From NCBI GenBank assembly GCA_027487905.1, contig JAIYCR010000040.1, forward strand, positions 1 through 64,000: a DNA stretch of 64,000 nt, read 5' to 3'. The notes beneath the pieces were generated by a model. That model had not been told where the DNA came from and ran no database searches. It saw only the letters and a list, made by a program, of their open reading frames with translations. The number at the start of each line of letters is the position of its first letter. The stretch's first letter is position 1. This document shows, piece after piece, positions 10,321 to 17,821 of this stretch. The DNA is from Rubrivivax sp. (GTDB lineage: Bacteria > Pseudomonadota > Gammaproteobacteria > Burkholderiales > Burkholderiaceae_C). Made by a program: the position numbers and the translations under genes.

Positions 10321-11672
10321 GCGCCGCCGCGGCCACTGTGCAAACGCCTGCCGGCGCCAGCCCTTCGGCTGGCGCCGACCCCTGGTTCCTGCGCTTTGAC
10401 GGCGCCCGCTACGGCGGCCGGCGGCTGCGCCGGCCCCGCTGGCTGGTCTACTCGGTGGCCCTGCTCACCGCGGCGCTGCTGGCCTGGGCGGCGCTGGCCA
10501 CGGTGGACCGCGTGGTGCGCTCCACCGGCCGCATCGTGCCCTCGGGCAAGCCGCAGCTGGTTCAGCACCTGGAGGGCGGCATCGTCTCGCGGGTCTACGT
10601 GCGCGAGGGCGACACCGTCCAGCCCGGCGACAACCTGGTGGCCGTGTCCGACCTGGCCGCCAATTCCATGCGCGGCGAGAAGCAGGCCCGTCTGAACGGC
10701 CTGCTCGCCCGTTCGGCGCGGCTGGAGGCCGAAGCCAGCGGGGCCAGCCGCTTCGTGCCGCCCGCCACGCTGCCGCCCCAGGCGCCCGAGGTGCTCAACG
10801 AGGCCGCGGCCTTCGCCGCGCGGCAGTCGCGCCTGGGCCAGGGCAGCCGCGTGCTGGAGGAACAGGCCACCCAGAAACGCCAGGAGGCCGCCGAACTGGA
10901 GGCGCGCAAGCGCGGCCTGGCCGCCGAGCTGGACGTTGCCCGGCAGCAGCTCACGCTGGTGCAGAACATGGTGTCGCGCCAGGCTGGCTCGCAGCTCGAA
11001 CTGCTCGAAGCGCGCAGCCGCGTGGAGCGGCTGACCACGCAGATCCGCGAGCTGGAGGCCACGCTGCCCCGGCTGGCGTCGGCCTCGGTGGAACTGCAGG
11101 CCCGCCAGGCCGAGTCGGTGGCGCAGTTCCGCAGCGACGCCCGCACCGCGCTGTCGGAGGCGCAGGTCGAACTGCGCCGCCTGCAGGAGGACATCAAGAC
11201 CGAGAACGACCGCGTTCGCCGCACGGTGGTCACCGCCCCCGTGGGCGGAACCGTCAACAAGGTGCTGGCCAACACCGTGGGCGGCGTGGTCAAGCCGGGC
11301 GAGACGCTGGTGGAGATCACCCCCAGCGGCGGCGCGCTGCTCATCGAAGCCCGCGCCTCCCCGGCCGACCGCGGCGCGCTGCAGACCGGCCACCCGGCGC
11401 GCATCCGCGTGGCCGCCTTCGACTACACGCTGTACGGCACGCTGGAGGCGCGCATCACCGAGATCAGCGCCGACAGCCTGCAGGACGAACGCGGCGAGCG
11501 CTTCTTCCGCGTCGCGCTGGAGGTGGATGCGAAAAGCCTCGCCGCCTTCGGGCAGGCCGTCACGCCCGGCATGACGGTGCTGGCCGACGTCGTCACCGGC
11601 CAGCGCACCGTCCTGCAGTACCTGCTCAGCCCCGTGCGCGGCCTGGCCAGCACGGCCTTTCGCGACCGCTGA
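10317..11672 (+). CDS. HlyD-family type I secretion periplasmic adaptor (MFP)
   Basis: 451 residues, starting in a 4-base overlap with the preceding gene. A short cytoplasmic N-terminus is followed by one transmembrane helix (~43-62) and the typical entry TGRIVPSGKPQLVQHLEGG and VREGDTVQPGDNLV (biotinyl-lipoyl half). Long coiled-coil helices occupy ~110-290 and contain many Ala/Glu/Arg heptads. The second half-motif APVGGTVNKVL and a beta-barrel domain end near LSPVRGLASTAFRDR. This adaptor bridges the inner-membrane ABC protein and the TolC channel in type I secretion. It corresponds to SiiD in the SPI-4 layout. There is no sign of truncation; family members are usually 400-480 residues. Confidence 0.92.
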   Translation: MSAAAATVQTPAGASPSAGADPWFLRFDGARYGGRRLRRPRWLVYSVALLTAALLAWAALATVDRVVRSTGRIVPSGKPQLVQHLEGGIVSRVYVREGDTVQPGDNLVAVSDLAANSMRGEKQARLNGLLARSARLEAEASGASRFVPPATLPPQAPEVLNEAAAFAARQSRLGQGSRVLEEQATQKRQEAAELEARKRGLAAELDVARQQLTLVQNMVSRQAGSQLELLEARSRVERLTTQIRELEATLPRLASASVELQARQAESVAQFRSDARTALSEAQVELRRLQEDIKTENDRVRRTVVTAPVGGTVNKVLANTVGGVVKPGETLVEITPSGGALLIEARASPADRGALQTGHPARIRVAAFDYTLYGTLEARITEISADSLQDERGERFFRVALEVDAKSLAAFGQAVTPGMTVLADVVTGQRTVLQYLLSPVRGLASTAFRDR

Positions 11673-11738
11673 GCCGGCAATCCCGCAGCGTTCCGCCCCG
11701 CTTCGTCCTGCACCCGTCCGACCCCTCCAGGAAGCCGC

Positions 11739-13112
11739 ATGACCACCGACACCCTTGCCCTGCCACGCGGGGGCCGCGCCGCCGCAGCCTCGGCGAGCCC
11801 CGCCGCGCCTGCCACCGCGGCGCCGCGGGGCCACGGCGAGCAGCTGAGCGCCCGCTACAAGTTCCTCATCTGGCTGCCGGTCATCCTGCTGCTGGCCGGC
11901 GCCCTGGCGCTGTGGGAGTTCGTCAGCTACGCGCTGATGTCGGCCCCGGCGCTGAACGGCAAGATCCTGCTGTGCCTGGCCTGGGGCGTGTGGACCATGT
12001 CGGGCCATGTGCGCGGCATCTACAAGGAAGACCGCGTCTTCCGCTCCGGCATGGCCTGGCTCAAGGGCGGCGCGCGCAGCGGCGTGCAGGACCCGCGCCT
12101 GGGTGAGTCGGCCTTCGTCACCGGCATGATCGAGCGGCTGAGCAAGCTCGGCCTGGGCCACCAGGTCTATGTGCACAGCGCGGCCACCGAGCCGGAGTTC
12201 GAGGCCCTGTCCCACTACCTGGAGCGCAAGCAGGAGCTGTCGCAGTTCCTGGTCGGCCTGATGGTGGGCCTGGGCCTGCTGGGCACCTTCATCGGCCTGC
12301 TGCAGACGCTGGTGGCCACCTCCGACCTCATCGGCACCATCGCCGCGGGCGCCGGTGGCGGCGGCAAGATGGAAGAGGAGTTCGCCAAGATCGTCGGCGG
12401 CCTGCAGAAGCCGCTGACCGCCATGGGCACGGCCTTCTCGGCGTCCATGTTCGGCCTGGTCGGCTCCATCCTGCTGGGCTTCCAGCTGGTCATCGTGCGC
12501 AAGTGCGCCACCGATTTCGTCGAAGTCGTGCGCAGCGACGTGCTCTCCATGGCCGAGGCCAGCACGGTCAACAAGGAAGTCGAGATCACCGAGCGCTTCC
12601 TCGCCTCGCTGCTGGCCGACGTGCTCGAGCAGCACCGCGCCACCGATGCCGGGCTGCAGAAGGTGGCCCACCAGATCGAGACCCTGGTGCCCGAGGTGCG
12701 CGAGACGGCCGCCGCCTGCGGCCGGCTGGCCGAGCGGGTGAGCAGCCAGGAGGCGGTGCTTGAACGCACGGTGGCGGCGGTGGCGGTGGTGGGCACGGCC
12801 GCACCGGCCATGTCGCGCCTGGCGGAAAGCTCCGAAGGGGTGCTGCTGCACAGCCAGGCCTCGCTCGGCCGCATCGACCGCATGCTCGAGCACCTGCCGC
12901 AGCAGCAGCAGCTGATGGAGCATCTGCACGAGGCGATGGGCCGGGTGGACACGCTGGGCCAGCACCTGCAGGCGGTGAAGACCACCACCGACGCGCTGCG
13001 CGAGGAGGTGCGCGGCCAGGCGGTGGCGCTCAAGCGCATGGACGGCACGCTGTGGAACCTCGAGCAGGACGGGCTGCGTCGCGCGCTGGGCGAGCCGCCC
13101 AAGGGGTTCTGA
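11739..13112 (+). CDS. MotA/TolQ/ExbB-like (SiiB-like) proton-channel protein
   Basis: 457 residues; ribosome-binding site AGGAAG before ATG 11739. Two hydrophobic helices lie at ~47-90. A cytoplasmic region follows, then two channel-type helices at ~168-193 (GLMVGLGLLGTFIGLLQTL) and ~233-255 (FSASMFGLVGSILLGF). These resemble the paired GLLGTxxG and TTxxGL motifs of the MotA/TolQ/ExbB family. A long C-terminal cytoplasmic coiled coil (~275-450) is not found in MotA. Length and four-helix layout fit SiiB of Salmonella SPI-4. It lies 66 bp after the HlyD gene and ends one base before the HDOD gene. The inferred partner is the MotB-like protein encoded at 9658-10320. Confidence 0.78.
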   Translation: MTTDTLALPRGGRAAAASASPAAPATAAPRGHGEQLSARYKFLIWLPVILLLAGALALWEFVSYALMSAPALNGKILLCLAWGVWTMSGHVRGIYKEDRVFRSGMAWLKGGARSGVQDPRLGESAFVTGMIERLSKLGLGHQVYVHSAATEPEFEALSHYLERKQELSQFLVGLMVGLGLLGTFIGLLQTLVATSDLIGTIAAGAGGGGKMEEEFAKIVGGLQKPLTAMGTAFSASMFGLVGSILLGFQLVIVRKCATDFVEVVRSDVLSMAEASTVNKEVEITERFLASLLADVLEQHRATDAGLQKVAHQIETLVPEVRETAAACGRLAERVSSQEAVLERTVAAVAVVGTAAPAMSRLAESSEGVLLHSQASLGRIDRMLEHLPQQQQLMEHLHEAMGRVDTLGQHLQAVKTTTDALREEVRGQAVALKRMDGTLWNLEQDGLRRALGEPPKGF

Positions 13113-13113
13113 G

Positions 13114-14001
13114 GTGGATCTCCCCACGCTGGACCTTGCCGCGGGCGACATCGGCTTCGATGCCGACCCGCACACGCTGCAAACGCGCCTGGGCCAGGCC
13201 CGCGAAGCGCTCAAGCTCGCTGCCGGCCTGCCCAAGGTGCCCCGCGTGGTGCTGGATGTGATCCGCCAGCTGCGCGAAGCGAGCCCCTCCACCGCCCGCC
13301 TGTCCGCCGACATCGAGCGCGACCCGACACTGGCCGCCCAGGTGCTGCGGCTGGCGAACTCGCCCTTCTACGGCGGGCGGCGCCAGGTGGGCTCGATCCA
13401 TGAAGCCGTCGGGCTGATCGGCACCAATGCGCTGCAGACGCTGGTGCTGGCCGGCGGCATCAGCGGTGCGTTCGGCCGCGTGCCCGGCGTGGACCTGCGC
13501 AGCTACTGGCTGGACGCCACCGCCACCGGCCACGCCGCCCGCACGCTGGCCGGCCTGGTCGGCGAGGACCGCGAGGCTGCCTTCCTGGCCGGACTGCTGC
13601 ACGGCACCGGCCATCTCATCCTGTGCTGCCTGCACGGCGCGGCGCTGGCGGCCATCGAGCGCGCCTGCACCGGCCTGTCGCACCCGGAGTTGGGCGCCGC
13701 CTGGCTGGACGGCCTGGGCCTGCCCGAACGCATCGTGCAGGCGGTGGCGATGCAGCTGCAGCCGCAGGCGCTGGACGAACCCGGCCTGGCCGCGCTGCTG
13801 CGCCTGTCGCTGTCGATGGTGGCTGCTCTGGACGCCGGCGTCGCCGCGGCCGATGCCATCGCCCAGCTGGACGAGCGGGCCATCGCGCTCTTCGATCGCC
13901 GCCGCGCTGCGGGGGACGATGCCTTCAGCCGGCGCCTGGTGCGCCCGCTGACCGACTGGGCTGAGCTCGAGCCGGCCTTCCAGGACCGGAGGCCGAAGTG
14001 A
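13114..14001 (+). CDS. HDOD-domain protein
   Basis: 295 residues, GTG start one base after the preceding stop, so probably translationally coupled. An HDOD domain covers ~30-230: LPKVPRVVLDVIRQL, then a DPTLAAQVLRLANSPFY motif and SIHEAVGLIG, which are the family hallmarks. The metal-binding HD pair of true HD hydrolases is lost (LLHGTGHL in place of LLHDxG). HDOD proteins are non-catalytic signalling proteins, often tied to c-di-GMP, motility or surface behaviour. Its place between a secretion stator gene and a dead GGDEF/EAL gene, both overlapping or touching it, suggests a regulator of the secretion/adhesion operon. The precise function is unknown. Confidence 0.8.
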   Translation: MDLPTLDLAAGDIGFDADPHTLQTRLGQAREALKLAAGLPKVPRVVLDVIRQLREASPSTARLSADIERDPTLAAQVLRLANSPFYGGRRQVGSIHEAVGLIGTNALQTLVLAGGISGAFGRVPGVDLRSYWLDATATGHAARTLAGLVGEDREAAFLAGLLHGTGHLILCCLHGAALAAIERACTGLSHPELGAAWLDGLGLPERIVQAVAMQLQPQALDEPGLAALLRLSLSMVAALDAGVAAADAIAQLDERAIALFDRRRAAGDDAFSRRLVRPLTDWAELEPAFQDRRPK

Positions 14002-15551
14002 ACGCCGGTCTGTCGCCCTGGGCCTGGGCGGCCGCCGCGGCCGCGGTGCTGGCTGTGCTGCTGGCCGCCGGCGCGGCGGTGGTCATCCACCACCGGCGGC
14101 TGCGCACCCACCTGGCCGCGCTGGCGCAGCAGATCCTGTCGATCAGCGAGGGTCGCTTCGAGCAGCGCGTGCAGCCCCCCGTGGCCGCCCTGCAGCCGCT
14201 GGCGCAGTCCATCAACGTGATGGCCGCGCAGATGGCCATCACCCTGGCCGAGCGCGATCAGCAGTTCGGCGCCCTGCGCTCGGAAGTCGACCGCGACCCG
14301 CTGACCGGCCTGGAAAGCCGGGTGCCCTTCATGGAGCGCCTGGTGCAGCGGCTGTCCGACCCGGCCGCGCCGGCCGGAACCCTGGCCATCCTGCGGCTGA
14401 CCGACCTGGCCGGCCTGAACCGGCGCTTCGGGCGCGAGCGGGGCGACGAGCTGCTGCGCAGCGTGGCCGCGCTGCTGCGCCTGCGAGGCCTGCGCCTGCA
14501 GCGCCCGGGCGGTTCGGCCGATGAGTCCGCCGATGGCGTGGTCGTGTCGCGCCTGAACGGCGCCGACTTCGGCCTGCTGCTGCCGGCAACCGACTCGGCC
14601 CAGGTCACGCAATGGCTGGACGACGTGGCCCGCTCGCTGCGCTCGCTGCCGGTGATGGCCGGTGGGGAGCTGGTCCGGGTGGGATGGATCGGTGCCAGCC
14701 GCTGGCAGCCCGGGGAAGCCCTGGGCGAACTGCTGGCCCGCGCCGACGGCATGCTGCAGACCTGTGAATCGGGCGACCACGACTGGCGCCTGGCCGAGCC
14801 GGGCGACGGCGGCGGCATGAACATCGCCCGCTGGCGGGTGGCCCTGGACGATGCCTTGCAGACCGGGCGCATCGGCGTGCAGCTCGAGCCGGTGCTGCGC
14901 TGCGACGGTGCGCTGGACCACAGCCATGCGGTGGCCTTCATCGCCCTGCCCGGCCAGCTGCGCTTGCAGGGCGACGATCTGCTCGCGCCGGCCGCACGCT
15001 GCCTGCGCCGGGTGGACGTCGACCTGCGGGTGACGGAGCTGGCGCTGCAGGCCCTGCAGGCCGACGACCTGGCGCTGGCCATCGACATCGGCTGGGAATC
15101 GGCGCTGCGACCGAACTTCCTGCTGCGCCTGGACGGCGTGCTGCAGCGCGCGGGCGATGCGACCCGCCGCCTGCGGGTGGACATCGACATGCGTCCGGGC
15201 CGGCACGAGGGGTTGGCGCCGCTCATGCCGCTGCTCGCGCTGCTGCGCCGCCACGGCGTTCCCGCCGGGCTGGACTGCGTGGCTGGCCCCTTCACCGACA
15301 TGACCGAACTGGCCCGCCTGGGCGTGGCCACGCTGGCCCTGGACGCGGCCCTGACCACCGGGCTGTCGCAGCCGGGCGCCGCCGGCCGCCGCCGGCTCAC
15401 CGAGCTGATGGTGGAGGTGGCCCGCTCGCAGTCGGTGGGCGTGCTCGCCCGCGGCGTGGCCAACCCCGCCGACCTGCGCTGCCTGTGGGCCCTGGGGCTG
15501 AGCGCGGCCGCCGGGCCTGCGGTGCAGCGCGAGCCGGCGCTGGCGGCCTGA
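13998..15551 (+). CDS. Membrane-anchored degenerate GGDEF/EAL protein (probable c-di-GMP effector)
   Basis: 517 residues; GTG start overlaps the HDOD stop (GTGA). One transmembrane helix (~8-32) is followed directly by a HAMP-like helix pair (~35-90), a GGDEF domain (~95-260) and an EAL-type domain (~270-510). The diguanylate cyclase signature is NGADF (residues 187-191), and the EAL signature is replaced (AVAFIAL where GxEALLR is expected), so neither synthesis nor hydrolysis of c-di-GMP is likely. Dead GGDEF/EAL membrane proteins such as LapD act as c-di-GMP receptors controlling large adhesins. Unlike LapD, no periplasmic domain is present here, so direct LapG control is doubtful. It is the last gene before a terminator and probably belongs to the adhesin operon. 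Confidence 0.75.
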   Translation: MNAGLSPWAWAAAAAAVLAVLLAAGAAVVIHHRRLRTHLAALAQQILSISEGRFEQRVQPPVAALQPLAQSINVMAAQMAITLAERDQQFGALRSEVDRDPLTGLESRVPFMERLVQRLSDPAAPAGTLAILRLTDLAGLNRRFGRERGDELLRSVAALLRLRGLRLQRPGGSADESADGVVVSRLNGADFGLLLPATDSAQVTQWLDDVARSLRSLPVMAGGELVRVGWIGASRWQPGEALGELLARADGMLQTCESGDHDWRLAEPGDGGGMNIARWRVALDDALQTGRIGVQLEPVLRCDGALDHSHAVAFIALPGQLRLQGDDLLAPAARCLRRVDVDLRVTELALQALQADDLALAIDIGWESALRPNFLLRLDGVLQRAGDATRRLRVDIDMRPGRHEGLAPLMPLLALLRRHGVPAGLDCVAGPFTDMTELARLGVATLALDAALTTGLSQPGAAGRRRLTELMVEVARSQSVGVLARGVANPADLRCLWALGLSAAAGPAVQREPALAA

Positions 15552-15624
15552 GGCGGTCCGGGCGCTGCGGCGCCCTGTCCGGTAGCGCCCTGGCCTGCGG
15601 CCCGTGGCGCGCCTTCGCGCCGAG

Positions 15625-15645
15625 CGCGGGATCAGCCCGCGTTTT
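15625..15645 (+). terminator. Rho-independent terminator closing the secretion operon
   Basis: CGCGGG (15625-15630) and CCCGCG (15636-15641) form a 6-bp GC stem with a 5-base loop, followed at once by TTTT. It lies 74 bp after the GGDEF/EAL stop and before flhA, so it marks the boundary between the adhesin/secretion module and the flagellar genes. Confidence 0.75.
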
Positions 15646-15661
15646 CCCCCTCTGATCCGGC

Positions 15662-15688
15662 TCAAGTTCCGCGCCCGGCTGCGAAGAA
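15662..15688 (+). promoter_or_regulatory. Sigma-28 (FliA)-like promoter before flhA
   Basis: TCAAGTTC (15662-15669) matches the -35 half known for FliA promoters of Pseudomonas and related bacteria. After 11 bases comes GCGAAGAA (15681-15688), a partial match to GCCGATAA. The site ends 27 bases before the flhA start. The second half is imperfect, so this is a candidate only. fliA itself lies downstream, which would make an autoregulatory loop. Confidence 0.42.
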
Positions 15689-15715
15689 TCGGTCCACCAG
15701 AGCCGAGAACGCGCC

Positions 15716-17821
15716 GTGAACCCGACCCCGTCCCCTTTCGCCGCCACGATCCAGCAATGGTTCGGGTCCCGGCTCGCCGGCTCGCCGCAGCTGCTGGCGC
15801 TGGCCGCACCGCTGTTCATCATGCTGGTGCTGGCGATGATGGTGCTGCCGCTGCCCCCGCTGGTGCTGGACCTGCTGTTCACCGTGAACATCGCGCTGGC
15901 GCTGATGGTGATGATGGTGGCGTCCAACATGAAGCGGCCGCTGGACTTCGCCGCCTTTCCCACCGTCATCCTGCTGACCACGCTGATGCGGCTGAGCCTG
16001 AACGTGGCGTCCAGCCGCGTGGTGCTGATGGAAGGCCACACCGGCCCGGGCGCCGCGGGCGCGGTCATCGAGAGCTTCGGCCACTTCCTCATTGGCGGCA
16101 ACTTCGCCGTCGGCCTGATCGTCTTCGCCATCCTGGTGGTCATCAACTTCATGGTGGTGACCAAGGGCGCCGAGCGCATCGCCGAAGTCGGCGCGCGCTT
16201 CACGCTGGACGCCATGCCCGGCAAGCAGATGGCCATCGACGCCGACCTGAACGCCGGCATCATCGACGAGAAGGAAGCCAAGCGGCGCCGTGCCGAGGTG
16301 GGCGAGGAGGCCGAGTTCTTCGGCTCCATGGACGGTGCGAGCAAGTTCGTCCGCGGTGACGCCATCGCCGGTCTGCTCATCCTGTTCATCACCATGGTGG
16401 GCGGCTTCATCATCGGCATGGCCCAGCACGGTCTGTCGGCCGGCCAGGCGGGCAGCACCTATGTGCTGCTGGCCGTGGGCGATGCGCTGGTGGCGCAGAT
16501 CCCGGCGCTCTTGATCTCGGTGTCCGCCGCGATGGTGGTGTCGCGCGTGGGCAAGGACAACACCGTGTCCAGCCAGATCAGCACCCAGGTCTTCAACTCG
16601 CCGCGGGCCCTGGGCGTGACGGCCGGCGTCATCGGCGTGCTCGGCCTCATCCCGGGCATGCCGCACCTGGTCTTCCTGCTGATCGCCGCGTCGCTGGGTG
16701 CTGCCGCCTGGATGCTGGCCGACCGCCAGCGGCGAGAAGCCCAGGCGCCGCCGCCCGAGGCGCCCGCGCCCGAACCCAACGCCGAAGCCAGCTGGAACGA
16801 CCTGCTGCCGGTGGACACGCTGGGGCTGGAGGTGGGCTACCGCCTGATCGCGCTGGTGGACAAGAACACGCAGGGCGACCTGCTCACCCGCATCAAGGGC
16901 GTGCGCCGCAAGTTCGCCCAGGAGGTGGGCTTCCTGCCGCCGGCGGTGCACATCCGCGACAACCTGGAGCTCAAGCCCTCGGTCTACCGCCTGACGCTGC
17001 GCGGCGCGGTCATCGGCGAGGGCGAGGCCTTCCCAGGCCAGCTGCTGGCCATCAACCCGGGCGGCGCCACGCAGAAGCTGCTGGGCACGGCCACCACCGA
17101 CCCGGCCTTCGGCCTGCCCGCGGTGTGGATCGACGAGCGCCAGCGCGAGGCCGCCCAGATGGCCGGGTTTACCGTCGTTGATTGCTCGACCGTGGTGGCC
17201 ACCCACCTCTCACACTTGATGCAGGTCCACGCGGCGAAGCTGCTGGGCCGGGTGGAAACCCAGCAACTCGTCGAGCACGTCACCCAGCTCGCCCCCAAGC
17301 TCATCGAAGACGTGGTTCCCAAGATGGTCGGCATCGCGGCACTCCAGAAGGTCCTGCAGCTCCTGCTCGAGGAGGGGGTGCACATCCGTGACATGCGCTC
17401 CATCGTCGAGAGCCTGGCCGAGCATGCCCCCACCGCCAGCGACCCGGCCGAACTGGCCCGCCGCATCCGCGTTCACCTGGCCCCGGCCATCGTCCAGCAG
17501 ATCTACGGCGCCGCCCGCGAACTGGACGTCATCGCGCTGGAGCCCGACCTGGAGCGCCTGATCAGCCAGGCGCTGAACTCCCCGCACGGCGCCGCGCTCG
17601 ACCCGGGCGTGGCCGACACCCTCACCCGCAGCGCCGCCGAGCAGGCCCGCCGCCAGGAGGACCTGGGCATGCCCGCCTGCCTGCTGGTGCCCGACGCGAT
17701 CCGCGCCCCCATGGCCCGGCTGCTGCGCCGCGCCGCGCCGCGCCTGAAGGTGCTGGCCCACAGCGAGATTCCTGAGACGCATTCGATCCGCATCGGGTCG
17801 GTGATCGGAGCATCGGCATGA
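15716..17821 (+). CDS. flhA: Flagellar biosynthesis protein FlhA
   Basis: 701 residues, the family's normal length; GTG start. The N-terminal half has about eight transmembrane helices and the conserved segment around FPTVILLTTLMRLSLNVASSR, followed by the cytoplasmic FHIPEP loop region (DAMPGKQMAIDADLNAG). The C-terminal half is the cytoplasmic domain that binds chaperone-substrate complexes (for example LLEEGVHIRDMRSIVE). FlhA is the export gate of the flagellar type III secretion machine in the inner membrane. It overlaps flhF by 4 bases (ATGA). flhB, usually just upstream, is absent here. Confidence 0.97.
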   Translation: MNPTPSPFAATIQQWFGSRLAGSPQLLALAAPLFIMLVLAMMVLPLPPLVLDLLFTVNIALALMVMMVASNMKRPLDFAAFPTVILLTTLMRLSLNVASSRVVLMEGHTGPGAAGAVIESFGHFLIGGNFAVGLIVFAILVVINFMVVTKGAERIAEVGARFTLDAMPGKQMAIDADLNAGIIDEKEAKRRRAEVGEEAEFFGSMDGASKFVRGDAIAGLLILFITMVGGFIIGMAQHGLSAGQAGSTYVLLAVGDALVAQIPALLISVSAAMVVSRVGKDNTVSSQISTQVFNSPRALGVTAGVIGVLGLIPGMPHLVFLLIAASLGAAAWMLADRQRREAQAPPPEAPAPEPNAEASWNDLLPVDTLGLEVGYRLIALVDKNTQGDLLTRIKGVRRKFAQEVGFLPPAVHIRDNLELKPSVYRLTLRGAVIGEGEAFPGQLLAINPGGATQKLLGTATTDPAFGLPAVWIDERQREAAQMAGFTVVDCSTVVATHLSHLMQVHAAKLLGRVETQQLVEHVTQLAPKLIEDVVPKMVGIAALQKVLQLLLEEGVHIRDMRSIVESLAEHAPTASDPAELARRIRVHLAPAIVQQIYGAARELDVIALEPDLERLISQALNSPHGAALDPGVADTLTRSAAEQARRQEDLGMPACLLVPDAIRAPMARLLRRAAPRLKVLAHSEIPETHSIRIGSVIGASA

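Noticed and set aside
9501-13313. Minus-strand open frame of 1270 codons across the MotB-like, HlyD and MotA-like genes
   Set aside because: It crosses three well-supported genes and is an antisense shadow of GC-rich codons.
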